A stretch of 64,000 bases of DNA, from contig JAKUCV010004467.1 of assembly GCA_028386065.3 (NCBI GenBank), positions 260,381-324,380 of the forward strand, read 5' to 3'. Origin of the DNA: Turnera subulata. Lineage: Eukaryota; Streptophyta; Magnoliopsida; Malpighiales; Passifloraceae. The notes below the pieces were generated by a model. It did no database searches. It saw nothing but the letters and a program-made list of their open reading frames with translations, and was not told the origin of the DNA. The translations under genes were made by a program, and so were the position numbers. This document shows positions 46,406-57,802 of the stretch, piece after piece; position 1 is the stretch's first letter, and each line of letters opens with the position of its first letter.

Positions 46406-46705
46406 GTGAAACCCAGAAAAATTTTATGGTGGGGATTCCCCAATTATTGTAGACTTGATCTTAAATTCAGTTATATTAAGAATAATTAAACCATATAAGT
46501 ATATATATTGAATGTGCATATACACAATAAATAAGAAAATAATATAAATTTTTGGAGATAAATGAGGAACCTATAAAGTAAATTAAAGAAATAAATAAAA
46601 CCTAAAATGAAAAGAGCCAACAATCAAAGGTAATTTATTAACATAAATAGGGTCTATAACAAATCAAATTTGGGGAGTCCCCGCCATAAAATTTCTAGTG
46701 AAACC
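46406..46705. mobile_element. hAT-like MITE with 8-bp target-site duplication
   Basis: GTGAAACC lies at 46406-46413 and 46698-46705. Between them a 284-bp element begins CAGAAAAATTTTATGGTGGG and ends with the inverted counterpart (CCCCGCCATAAAATTTCTA); the inverted ends are about 28-30 bp with a few changes. An 8-bp duplication and short internal sequence without ORF fit a hAT-derived MITE. Confidence 0.75.
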
Positions 46706-48435
46706 ATTATGTCAGTTCTAATTTCAGACCGAACTTGAGGTTTTCATGTCGACATGAACTTATGACTGGTGTTGTACTGTTGTTCGATTTCTTTGTTAAG
46801 GACAAGTAAGATATTGTGCACAATCACGAGAACAGAAAAAACAAAGTCTTGGCTCCTCCTCAATTTTCTCCCGGTCTTAATTAACACATACAGGTCAAGC
46901 CTGCTCCCTAATCATCTGAAGTCTGAACCCGAAATTACTGATTCCTAACCCAGCTCAGCAATTCGGGCAAGACCAACTTGGAGAAAAAGAAAAAGATACT
47001 AAGTACGAAAATATCAGAGACACCGCCAAAGACAAATCTAGAGCACCAGCAACGCGGGTTTATGATATAATGATTGGCAACTGTCACAATCTGAATCAAG
47101 AACCTAGTAGCATAGTATAGCAACAGAAAAAAAGTGTGAAAACTTGAATTATGTGGTGTCGTACAATGCCAAAGAGGATTGTGTAATTATGAATCAACAC
47201 GGTTAAAGACATCACTTGCTTTGACTAGATGTTCCAAAATTAAATCAGAAGGAAGCAGATGTATAAGTTGGAATAATGGACACCAAAGCGAATATATTAA
47301 GCAAAAACAAGACTTGGATGTAGAATCCAGTACGAAGACTTTAGAATTCTTTTGCGAGAATATGAATCATTGTTTTGTCGTTGATGAAACTGATGAATCA
47401 TTTCTTTCTCATCTCGAACAACAAAAAATATTATTTGTATCTCATTCATGTTGGCATGCGTTCTTACTTATGATTTTCATTGCGCGAGTTTGTTTGGTGT
47501 GTAATACTGACGGGACATAGGACAAACTTAAAAAGCAATACACCATTATTTATTGGGTTTTCTTCATTGTTTTATACCACCAAATAAAAAGATATATATC
47601 ATTAACAAAAGTAGAAAAAGGTATTGGCACTATGCTCTAATCCAAATATGAAAAGCATGCATTGGGTGAAAAGATTTGAAGATGTTTCATCAACTTAAAA
47701 AAAATAGAAAAATAAGATGAATCAAGATTTTTTTGTTCCCTTAATTAGGTGGGGTTACCAATATATGTGAAGTTCATTCTAAAAGAAAAAAAAAAAACTA
47801 TCTAGGTGAAGTTTATTTTCCATTGAAGTTTTACGAGTGAAAGATTTATATCCAACACATAAACACCAAAATTAGAGTTTATATATGTCCATTGACCAGG
47901 ACTACCACAGTTCAAAGCAAAGCAGTTGTCAGGAGAGCAAACAGAAATTACCGGTAAACATTTTGACTCCCACCCCCCATGAAAATATCTAGCTCATTCA
48001 TCTCAACGACTAGGATCTTACTGGCAAAGACTTTCAACGACATTACAGAATATGTTGCTATATATTCCATTATTGGGTCAAACACGGTAGCAGTTTTTCG
48101 CTGGAGTGTTAATTTGAAACTGACATAAAACTAAAACTTGGGGGGATGATGCTATTACGTGGCGGTAAACCTCCCAATCATAGACTCCAATTTTCTTCTT
48201 TTCTCATTTTATCCCGCTAACCTAACCTCATCCTCGTCATCAATCATAGACAAAACGCGTTTTATCTTGAAAAACCTACAAAACACCCTTCAATTTGCAT
48301 ACCTGAATCATCCTCATCGTTTCCACAACCCAAAACCCTCCATTAATCCAAAACAGCATCAACAACCCTAACCTAAAACTAAAACCAGTCAAGGCAATTA
48401 AATTAATACCCCAAGGGCGCCATATATACCCACAA
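46706..48435. other. Intergenic DNA upstream of the PSI-like gene
   Basis: Short ORFs (47179-47520, 48159-48371) show no family features. A TATA-rich stretch (48423-48448) is a possible core promoter for the next gene. Confidence 0.45.
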
Positions 48436-48526
48436 CATATATAATAATAAACCCCAAAACAAAAAAAAAAAACATAAGGCAGCAGCTAATTAAAACCCCA
48501 CCGCAGAAACCAAATCTTCCCTGGAC

Positions 48527-48673
48527 ATGGTCATTGCCTCACAATGGCATGGTTCTCTAGTTCACACAATTCCACCATCCACACATTCTCCCGCTTCTGG
48601 CTCGAGAAATCGCCACCCCAGACCCTGCAAATCCTCTCTTTCGAGACCGCCAAGACCATGTCCCGCCTGTTAG
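48527..48673 (+). promoter_or_regulatory. Upstream ORF overlapping the PSI-like start codon
   Basis: An ATG in good context (G at -3, G at +4) opens 48 codons in another frame and ends at TAG 48671-48673, 130 bases inside the main ORF. If transcription starts upstream of it, it would lower translation of the main protein. Confidence 0.35.
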
Positions 48674-50034
48674 CCCTGCACGATTTCTTATCAGACCATG
48701 AATACCTCAAGCTTCGAAAGGAGTCCATAAAGGCAGAAGGGATCAGGTACTTGAACTCCAGGGACGAAACCTTCCTCCTCTCCCTCGCCTGCGACGAGAA
48801 GCTCGAGGAACTCGACAATATAGCCATCGCCGTCTCCCGTTTAGCCGAGAAATGCAACGACGCCGGCCTCAAGCAATTCGCCGCCGTGTACGCCAACCTG
48901 AAGCAGGGGATCGTCGACCCGGAGATGCCGAGGTACAACTCCGGGTTGGCGGAGAAGATCATCACCAAGATGGAGAAGTACGTGGCTGCCACCTCCAACT
49001 TGCACGAGGATTTAGAGGTTCTCACGGAGATGGAAGCGTCAGAAAGAAAGCATAAGGCTTGGAAGCAAAATGAACATGCGAGTAGTAGAATAATCCCCCA
49101 CAAAGCAAACCCGGTCCATTTTGAAGAGAAGCTTGCCTTTCAGAGGAAACAGGTTAAACACTTCAGAGGGATCTCTCTATGGAATAAGACATTTGACAAA
49201 AGCGTCCACCCAATGGCGAAGATGATTTGCATTATCTACATGCGTATATGTGAGCTTTTCGGTGCTTTTGTTCCTAGCCTGCCCCGTTTCCCTAAACCTA
49301 ATACGCGACATAACAAACACCACCACCACGGCCACCAGAAAATCCACCCGGACCCGGACCAGAAGCACCTGCACCTCCGGTGCAACATGTCCAAATCAGG
49401 TCCGATCAGCAGGTGCGTGCCGCCGGGGATGGTTCCAGTCCGGTTCTACAGCCAGCAAATCCTCTCCCTGGCGAGTGCCGAGACATTCAGAGAACTGGAG
49501 AGGAAACAGACTGTGATCGAGTCCGCCCCGCCGTCCACGGTGGGCCACGCCGGGCTGGCGATGCGGTACGCGAGTATAATCATACTCGCGCAGCGGTACC
49601 TGAACTCGCCGACCAAAATAAACGACGACACTCGGGGGTACATGTACGAGCTGCTCCCCGCGAACGTGAAGGCCTTGGTTCGGAGGAAGCTGAGAAGCAG
49701 GTGGAGCAAGGCGGAGAAGAGAGGTTGTGAGATTGACCACGCACTGGCGGAAGGGTGGAGGGAGCCGCTGGAGGAGATAATGAGGTGGTTGGCGCCAATG
49801 GCGCACGATACCGAGCAGTGGCACGCGGAGAGGAGCATGGAGAAGCATAGATTCGATGCCAAGCCTACGGTGTTGCTTTTTCAGACCCTTTACTTCTCGA
49901 ATCTGGAGAAGACGGAGGCCGCTATCGTGGATGTTTTAGTTGGGTTGAGTTGTATATATAGGTACGAGAATCGGAGGTCGCGGGGCGGCGGCAGTGGCCG
50001 CGGCGTTGATACCGATGATTTTCTGGGCAGATGA
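48544..50034 (+). CDS. PSI-like protein with DUF3475 and DUF668
   Basis: Single-exon ORF of 496 residues. Residues about 29-85 (QILSFETAKTMSRLLALHDF ...) are a DUF3475 domain. Residues about 333-415 (VGHAGLAMRYASIIILAQRY ...) are DUF668. Between them is a helical segment (135-235) and a His/Lys-rich linker (255-280). This architecture is that of the PSK SIMULATOR (PSI) family, linked in Arabidopsis to phytosulfokine-related growth, and of its shorter relatives; the biochemical role is unknown. The N-terminal myristoylation motif of PSI1 is not seen, so this belongs to the shorter clade. The ATG at 48544 has A at -3 and G at +4. No intron or break is visible. Confidence 0.85.
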   Translation: MAWFSSSHNSTIHTFSRFWLEKSPPQTLQILSFETAKTMSRLLALHDFLSDHEYLKLRKESIKAEGIRYLNSRDETFLLSLACDEKLEELDNIAIAVSRLAEKCNDAGLKQFAAVYANLKQGIVDPEMPRYNSGLAEKIITKMEKYVAATSNLHEDLEVLTEMEASERKHKAWKQNEHASSRIIPHKANPVHFEEKLAFQRKQVKHFRGISLWNKTFDKSVHPMAKMICIIYMRICELFGAFVPSLPRFPKPNTRHNKHHHHGHQKIHPDPDQKHLHLRCNMSKSGPISRCVPPGMVPVRFYSQQILSLASAETFRELERKQTVIESAPPSTVGHAGLAMRYASIIILAQRYLNSPTKINDDTRGYMYELLPANVKALVRRKLRSRWSKAEKRGCEIDHALAEGWREPLEEIMRWLAPMAHDTEQWHAERSMEKHRFDAKPTVLLFQTLYFSNLEKTEAAIVDVLVGLSCIYRYENRRSRGGGSGRGVDTDDFLGR

Positions 50035-50769
50035 CACTGGGTGTGTATGGATGTGAAGAAGTAGGCGTATGGTTAATTAATTAATTAATATTTTCAGTTT
50101 GAACTAAATAGGTTTCGAACTTTCTGTTCTTTCAATAGAATTGTTTATTGCTTCAACTTCTATGTTACTGTTATTTTTTCCCGAGGCGTAATTGTATAAA
50201 CTCAATTAACTGTGTGGAGAGGATGAGCCTCCATTTAGGTCGTGAAAATAGCTTGCCCGAGTAGATTGCAATAGGTGATTGGTAGCACTAGCAATGCGTC
50301 CAACTAAGACGGTAAGGCCGGACAAGCCACCTGAATGATCCGACACTCTCCATTTGTCATTCCCACACATGATAAAATATTTTCTAACCAAACAAATGAC
50401 ACGCTTCTGCGAACACACGAAATTGGATTACTCGAGGCTTTCTTTTCAAGCGGGTCTAACAAAGACTAACGCCTACTCTGAGCTCTAAATGAAAATATCT
50501 AATAAGAGCTGAAGCTCAACTACCATACTTCTTAGCCCGGATGCACCTGAGCCACTATAGGCTTCAGATGCGTTATTAGCAAAACAAGGATGGCGTCTGT
50601 TGTTACAACATGACACTTCACTTTGTGCTCGAACACTGAAAGCTAATTAAGTACGTACTTCCTGGAAGTAATTTTCTAGCAGCAGCTTGGTTGCAGACCT
50701 TTATATAATGGAGAAGTTTGTGGGGGCTAAAACCACTTTTATAATGAGAATTAATTTGGACAGTAGGAA
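50035..50769. other. 3' flank of the PSI-like gene, nothing recognised
   Basis: No further gene or repeat is supported here. Confidence 0.5.
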
Positions 50770-51124
50770 ATGGACAACCTATTCAAGTTCACACGGATCC
50801 ATGGGTTACCAATTCCTTGGGCTTTTCAGCTGGTTATTATACATCAGTTTCCTGCAGATATAGCTAGTGATGGTGGGAGATCATATAGATCATGCTACCC
50901 TTTCTTGGAATTTGGTTGTTGGAACCATCCTCTTCTACAATCTCTCTTACTTCCTCACGAAGTCGAGTCTATTTCCTCAATTCCACTCGGTCACATGGGC
51001 AACCCCTCACAAGCTCCGCTAGTACTTTTTTTTTTTTTTTCTAAAGATGGAGCTTTCACGGTCAATTCAGCTTATTGGGCCAATTTTCGACACAAGATCA
51101 CTTCCACTGGTGCCAGTTCCTTTA

Positions 51125-52891
51125 GGGTGCGTTTGGAACGCGGGACAGGGACGGGCGCGTTGGGACAGTGTCCCAAAGGGTGGATGTTTGGATCGTGGGA
51201 CGCACTGTTCACGTGGGACGCGCGTCCCTTTTGTTTGGGACAAAATCAATTTTTTCCGTCCCTTAAAAAATGCAGGGACAGAACGCTGTCCCATGGACAG
51301 CACTGTTCACGTTCCTAAATTGCCCCTGCTCATTTTCCATAAGGACAAAATTATCCTCCACAAAAAATCCCATCAATTTTTTTTTCTTTCTTCCAAACAA
51401 TCTTCCCTCGATGATTACTGGCGGTAGTGACACGGAAAAAAAAAGGGAAGAGGAGAGGAGGAAAGAGGAGGAGGGAGGAGGAGGGGAGAGGAGAGTGGCC
51501 GGATCTATGGCCGTCAGCGTCGGCGAGGTAGAAGAGGGAGGAGGAGGGTGGCGCGGAGGAGGCTGCGTAGAGGAGAAGAAGGTGGAGGCGCAATAAGTGA
51601 AGCCTTCGTCGGCTGCTCCATGGAGGCGCGGGCCTAATTCCGACTCCGGCGGGTGAGTGCGAGGGGGCTAGAGGATGGGGAAGGCGACAGTGCCGGAACT
51701 TGAAGGAGGAGGAGGTAAGGCGGAGGTAGTGCGGGAGGAGGGGTGGGGCGGCCATCGGGTTTTTTAGGGAAGGGTGATCCTTTTTTATTTTTTTTTAAAT
51801 TAAGAAAATTATTTTGAGATGTGAAGGGAGAGACAGTCTGAAGGTCAAAATCTTTTTGCCTTTTTTATATTTTTGCTAGAAAATAAAAAACATTTAATTT
51901 GTTGAAATCTTAAGTAATTGAGCGTGTTTCCTCTATTATTTTTCTAAATTTTAAGATCATCATTTAATTTGTCAAAATCTCAGGTAATTAAGCGTGAGGA
52001 GACTTTCTTTCCTTATTTATTTTTTAAAATTAGAAAATCACATTTAATTTGTCAAAATCTTAGGTAATTAATCGTGAGGAGATTTTCTTTCTTTTTTATT
52101 TTTCTAAATTAGAAAATCACATTTAATTTGTCAAAATCTTAGGTAATTAAGCGTGAGGAGACTTTCTTTCCTTTTTTATTTTTCTAAATTAGAAAATCAC
52201 ATTTAATTTGTCAAAATCTTAGGTAATTAAGCGTGAGGAGACTTTCTTTCCTTTTTTATTTTTCTAAATTAGAAAATCACTTTTAATTTGTCAAAATCTT
52301 AGGTAATTGTGCATGCGGAGATTTGTTTTCCTTTCTTATTTTTTTTTTAAATAGAAAATAAATATTTATTTTGTCCAAAACTAAGTAATTACGCATGAGG
52401 ATATTTTTTTCCTTTTTTTAATTTACTAAATTTAGAAAATGACCATTTGATTTGTCAAAATTTCTAATAATTTTATATACCTATAAATTATGAATTTAAT
52501 TTAGGAAAATATCTTGTCAACAATCTCTTGATTGTATATTCAAATTATGATATAGATATTGTACACAACAAGAAAATTTCATATATTGATTATAATTTAA
52601 ATTGTACATACAATATATAAATTGACTGATTAAATTATATATGTTGTTTAAAGCCTAAATTTTGTTATATTGCATACTTAAATAATTTCTACTGCACCAA
52701 GGGCAATATTGACATTACAGCTTTTAGTCCCGTCCTGTGTACAACTAACCAAACATAATTCAGTACAACAGACCCATTCAGTCTCCACCATACCAAACGC
52801 TATATTGGACAGTACAATTGTCCAGTTCAGTGCCGTCCAGTCCCGTCCAGTCCAGTCCAGTCCTGTCCCGTCCAGTGAACCAAACGCACCC
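51125..52891. mobile_element. PIF/Harbinger-like non-autonomous transposon
   Basis: Ends are GGGTGCGTTTGG (51125-51136) and CCAAACGCACCC (52880-52891). The flanks are TTA and CTA, close to the 3-bp TWA/YTA duplications of this superfamily. Subterminal regions are filled with short GGGAC / GTCC(A) units (51145-51250 and 52835-52879). It carries an 80-bp minisatellite but no transposase. Short ORFs in its purine-rich part (51270-51755) are not credible genes. Confidence 0.65.
51880..52455. repeat. Minisatellite, about 80-bp unit, six to seven copies
   Basis: The phrase ATTTAATTTGTCAAAATCT recurs near 51963, 52041, 52121, 52201 and 52281, followed each time by TAGGTAATTAAGCGTGAGGA and a T/C-rich part. 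Outer copies are more diverged than the central ones. Confidence 0.8.
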
Positions 52892-53691
52892 CTATGGAAG
52901 AAACATTGCAAACTACCAATTCAGAACAAAATCAAGTCTACCACCCTAATCCATCATTCGCTACATGATTAAACAGTGCCAGCTCGCCCTACAGAGTGAT
53001 CAGCACCTCCTTGTGGTTTTCTAAAACTTACTGTGCATGCTGCCTTTTTAAGTCCCTAGTCCCAGCAACAACACACCGCTATGCTAGATTGAGAATGGCT
53101 GTTCGAGATAGCAATGGCGCTTTTTATCCAGGATGCTCCTCCACATTTATGTTGGGCAAATTTGATGTTTTGACTGACAGGAGAGGCAATTGCTTTGAGA
53201 GGAGTTTGCAATTAACCATTTTTTTACCCTGGGTTACTTGTTGACTCTTACAGGAAACAATTAATCAAATTACTTTCAGCCCAATTGCCCATCTCAAGTT
53301 ACTCTTACTCCTCTTGGTGTCCTGCTGGATGATATTGAGGCCCTGGCCCAAAGGGCCAATGTATCTTGATTCTATATTTTCCATCGCCAATGGTTGTTTC
53401 TAGCAAAGCTTTCTAGGACTACTAGCGAGAATATTTTTTTGATTGGAGCCTTGGAGGCCCCTATTGTAATTCAAAGGCACCTCGATCATGATTGCATTTA
53501 AGTTACTTAAGTTGACGATCATCCTGTGGGGGGGATTAGGAATGAAGGACATTATTGAATCCCTCCCGCTGTTATTAAATCCCAAACCAGTAGACTCTAA
53601 ACCAGATCCTAGCCGGCCTTTTTCTTTTGGACATGTTTTTCATACATAGAGGATTTGGTCACATGTACGGATGTACCTATATCTTTTTAGC

Positions 53692-53693
<2 letters not shown>

Positions 53694-53747
<54 letters not shown>
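53694..53747 (+). repeat. (TTA)n microsatellite
   Basis: About 18 uninterrupted TTA units, downstream of the LINE relic. Confidence 0.9.
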
Positions 53748-55095
53748 GAAAATAAAAGAAAGAGATAGAGAAGAATATGAATGAAGCTGAAAAATGTGGG
53801 ATACATTTGGTTACTTTCCATGGGTTTTTTCCTCAATGGAGTGAGCATTCAACAGGTTTATCCAGGTCCAAACTCAAGCCCAAACCCAAGATGGCTAACG
53901 CAGCTATGCATGTGCGTAAATTCGACACCGTAGGTAGGGCTCCCAATCAGGGACTGAAGTTTCTGGACATGAGATATTTTTGCCATTCCCAATCCATCCA
54001 TCCTCTTTAGTAGGACCTTCTAGAAGTGTCCCAACTCCCAACCAATGGGGAACCGCAAATAGCCCGAATTAGAGTTTTTCATGAAAATCGGAACTGTGCT
54101 TGTTATTATTAATATATTTTTTTTTTTTTGTCATTGTAACTTGTAAGAATAACTGTTGCTTGGATTCCTCAAGTATGATAATGAAATTTTAAAAAGACTC
54201 CACCTGTTTACGTATTATATGTGATTTATTTTGTTAAAAAATTATCTTGTAGCCATAAAGATTAATTTGTTGATGTTATATAATATAAACAAAGAACAAA
54301 AAGAAGAGCCAGCACAGTGTGGTGCGGTGGCATCTGTGTCTAAAATTTGGGTTGACAATCTGGTTTAGAACTAGGATTTGGACGGGATGGGGATAGAATA
54401 TCAATTGTGCATAAAAAAAAAATAGATTAATTTGTTGATGAGATACTGAGAAATACTTTATAGTATTATCTTAAATGTCTCTCCAAATAACATTTTGGCT
54501 CTTATCTTACAGAATTCGTTGCAACCTGCAAAAGTTGATCCGAGTAAAGAGACTTTTGTAGTGAAATCAAAATCACTTGGGTTCCATGTCAAAGTTTCCT
54601 AAACTAAAATGTATTTCATGTGGGTTTACTTTTGACTGAAGAAAAACTTTTAAAACCTTACAATTTATCCTATGTTTCTAAGGGGAAAAAAAAAAAACTT
54701 CACCAGCTCAAAAGCTTGCATTCTTATGTTGAAGGTGAACCAGCTTCAAGCTCGAGTCGTGTTACCTCTCCACTTTATTCAACTTTACTTAGCACTGTAG
54801 TAGCAAATTTGGTAACTCGATCCATTTTTAGTGGATAAAAAAAGAGGTTAAACCCTAACCTCAAAACCAGGCCAGACCCGAGAAGCCTCCATTTTGTTTG
54901 TAAACAGTGTCTAGCCCATTCTCCTCAAACCGAGAAACTAAAATTTCCCACCTCACACCAAGCACGCCACGTAATAAAATCAAATGACAAATTGTGTGGC
55001 CGTTGGGAATTCGTAACCCAAATCCACAGGATTTCATCTTCAACTTCGCTTTCTCACACACTCCCAAAAACCTCACCCTCCAGTCCACCACCTAA
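53748..55095. other. Upstream region of the Rubisco activase gene
   Basis: No gene recognised. CCACGTAA at 54967-54974 is a G-box-like ACGT core about 260 bp upstream of the ATG, as often found in light-regulated promoters. ORFs here show no family features. Confidence 0.4.
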
Positions 55096-55098
55096 TCC

Positions 55099-55106
55099 TA
55101 TAAATC
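55099..55106 (+). promoter_or_regulatory. TATA box of the Rubisco activase gene
   Basis: TATAAATC lies about 130 bp upstream of the ATG at 55232, giving a 5' UTR of about 100 bases. Confidence 0.55.
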
Positions 55107-55231
55107 CCATACCACTTCTCCTCTCCCTTTCTCCAAGCAAACAAACAACACCAACACCAACAAAAAAAAAAAAGGAACAATCCACACTTCCATCTCGTCT
55201 TCTTCTCTTTTGATCATCCACCGTTGGATCA

Positions 55232-57802
55232 ATGGCTGCATCAGTCTCAACCGTCGGAGTTGTTAACAGAGCACCGGTACGCACAGTTGTTTTCCCGCCC
55301 TTTTCTTTCCCTCACTTAGTTTTCATCGACCAACACACTTGAGTTTACTCCTGCTCTGCCTCTTTTACAATTTTTTCACGTTGTTTTCATCGATTCTCTT
55401 CAGGGTTTTCCTATGCTCCTTCACTTTTAAGTAACCGAAGCATTTTTGTTGGGTTTCCTTTACTTTCTCGCTTCAAAGAATAACTTGATCTCTTAAACTC
55501 AGTTACATTACCAGCAATAGTCATTCTTTTTTTCTACAAAAGATGGAGAAAGAAAATATCTCCATGATGGTTTGAGTGATCAAGTGATGTTTAAGAAGAG
55601 ATGGAGCTTGAATTTTCTTTGCAACATCTTGTAAAGAAAGAAGCGTGTGTTTTGCAGTTGAATTTCAATGGTGCTGGACGATCAGTGCCCAGCTCGACAT
55701 TCTATGGAACTAGCTTGAAGAAGCAGCTGAATGTGTCAAAGATCTCCGACAAGAGGGCTTTGTCAGGGAAGTTGAGGGTTGCAGCAGAATATGATGAGCA
55801 GAAGCAGACTTCCAAGGACAGATGGGGAGGGCTTGCATTCGACACATCAGATGACCAACAAGACATTACCAGAGGGAAAGGAATGGTGGACGCTCTCTTT
55901 CAAGCTCCGTTGGGGGCAGGAACTCACGATCCTGTTCTGAGTTCCTACGAATACCTCAGTCAGGGTCTTCGACAGTAAGTTGCCGAATCAAAACTGAAAG
56001 AATTTTCTGTTTGATTTGTGTCTTGTCCGGGTTTATTGGCGTTTCGGAATTCTGAAGATGGGAGTTTATTTATTGGGACGTTTCTAATTTTTCAGTCTGG
56101 ACAATACTATGGATGGTTTCTATATCGCCCCTGCATTTATGGACAAGCTTGTTGTTCATATCACCAAGAACTTCCTGAACCTGCCAAACATTAAGGTTGG
56201 TGAATTGAAATTTACAGACCTATTTGTCCGTCTTCAGTACTCGTCATTTGGAATTGCGAAGAAAGTTCAATTGATGTGTAATGAATTGATACAGGTTCCC
56301 CTCATCTTGGGTATCTGGGGAGGCAAAGGTCAAGGAAAATCATTTCAATGCGAGCTTGTCTTCGCCAAGATGGGAATCAAGTAAGCATTTTCCTCTCATT
56401 TGCTGTCATGATCCTTAAGTAGGATAGAAATTTGATTTCAAAGGTATTGGTATACCTGTACTCTTGAACTTAAAACTTCAAATTTTGTGTACTGCGATGA
56501 ATATTCAGCCCCATCATGATGAGCGCTGGAGAGCTGGAAAGTGGAAATGCTGGAGAGCCTGCTAAATTGATCAGGCAAAGGTATCGTGAGGCGGCGGATA
56601 TCATCAAGAAGGGAAAGATGTGTGTGCTCTTCATTAATGATCTAGATGCAGGGGCAGGTAGAATGGGTGGCACCACACAATACACGGTCAACAATCAAAT
56701 GGTGAATGCTACCCTCATGAATATTGCTGATAATCCAACCAATGTCCAGCTCCCTGGTATGTACAACAAGCAGGAGAACCCCCGCGTTCCCATCATAGTC
56801 ACTGGTAATGACTTCTCCACATTGTATGCCCCTCTGATTCGTGATGGCCGAATGGAGAAATTCTATTGGGCCCCGACTCGGGAAGACCGGATTGGTGTTT
56901 GCACAGGAATCTTCAGAACAGATAATGTTCCTACACAGGATATTGTCAAGCTTGTTGACACATTCCCTGGCCAATCCATTGGTAAGCTTTGTGCAATAAT
57001 CTATTCACATGTCATTGTAAAACTTTGATTGTAGAGTAAGTATATTATAAACAAAGTAAAAAGAAATTAACCCAAAATTTATAAGATAATGTTCTGTGAA
57101 TATACCCTGCTTCTATATGCTTCCACAAAAAAAAAAAAAAAAGATGAACTATACCTGCTTGGCTAAATTTTAATAAAATAACCCAAACATTTTCAACTTT
57201 GTTTATACACATGCGCACACAGAGAATAGGAGTCAAAGTAAGTGACTGATTTTGCTTTTATTCTGTGTGCAGATTTCTTTGGTGCTCTTAGGGCAAGAGT
57301 CTATGACGACGAAGTGAGGAGATGGGTTGCCAGTGTGGGAGTAGAAAACATTGGAAAAAGGCTTGTCAACACCAAGGAAGGTCCTCCAATTTTTGAGCAA
57401 CCAAAAATGACTATTGAGAAGCTCCTCGAGTACGGTAACATGCTTGTAAAAGAGCAGGAGAACGTGAAGAGAGTTCAATTGGCCGACAAGTACTTGAAAG
57501 AGGCAGCACTTGGAGATGCAAACCAAGATGATGACCCCAAGAAGGGAAGCTTCTATGGTTAGACCTCAGACCGTAAAAGCCTTGATAATGAGGGATTTAG
57601 ATGTGGCATTTAGGATTTTGGTGCAATAAAGATGTCAATAAAAAAGGAAAATAAAGTAATCTTCTTTGGTGATTGTTTGGATGCAGGCAAAGCAGCACAA
57701 CAGATTAAACTTCCTGTTCCAGAAGGCTGCACTGACCCAGAAGCAGAAAACTTTGATCCAACTGCTAGGAGCGATGATGGGAGCTGCCTTTACCAATTGT
57801 AG
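55232..57802 (+). CDS. RCA: Rubisco activase, seven exons, alpha and beta isoforms
   Basis: Exons: 55232-55276, 55658-55974, 56096-56195, 56295-56380, 56509-56981, 57273-57557 and 57687-57802, all GT...AG, 1,422 nt, 473 residues. It is a chloroplast AAA+ ATPase that removes inhibitory sugar phosphates from Rubisco. The transit peptide ([15 protein letters not shown] onward) ends near residue 56. Walker A is GGKGQGKS (163-170) and Walker B LFINDLD (223-229). The last exon adds the alpha-specific C-terminus with the two redox cysteines 19 residues apart (EGC ... GSC, about 450 and 469). If the last intron is retained, its GTTAG gives a stop directly after FYG (57560-57562), yielding the 436-residue beta form. 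The exon 2/3 joint reads LRHLDN, two residues shorter than the usual LRQYNLDN. The gene looks functional. Confidence 0.95.

Larger units (their letters stand above)
50770..53500 (+). pseudogene. L1-type LINE relic (RT C-terminus, zf-RVT, RNase H), split by a DNA transposon
   Basis: The left part (50770-51124) reads PHEVESISSIPLG and then SKDGAFTVNSAYW, the segment just before the zinc-binding region of L1 ORF2. The right part (52892-53500) resumes LWKKHCKLPIQNKIK, the zf-RVT motif, followed by a decayed RNase H region (MAVRDSNGAFYPG; LTPLGVLLDDIEALAQ). Stops and frameshifts are frequent. The gap between the parts is exactly the transposon at 51125-52891. Confidence 0.75.

Noticed and set aside
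47179..47520. 113-aa ORF in intergenic DNA
   Set aside because: No domain, no promoter, ordinary composition; length is within chance for AT-rich DNA.
53777..54010. 77-aa ORF after the microsatellite
   Set aside because: No family features and no promoter or homologous context.
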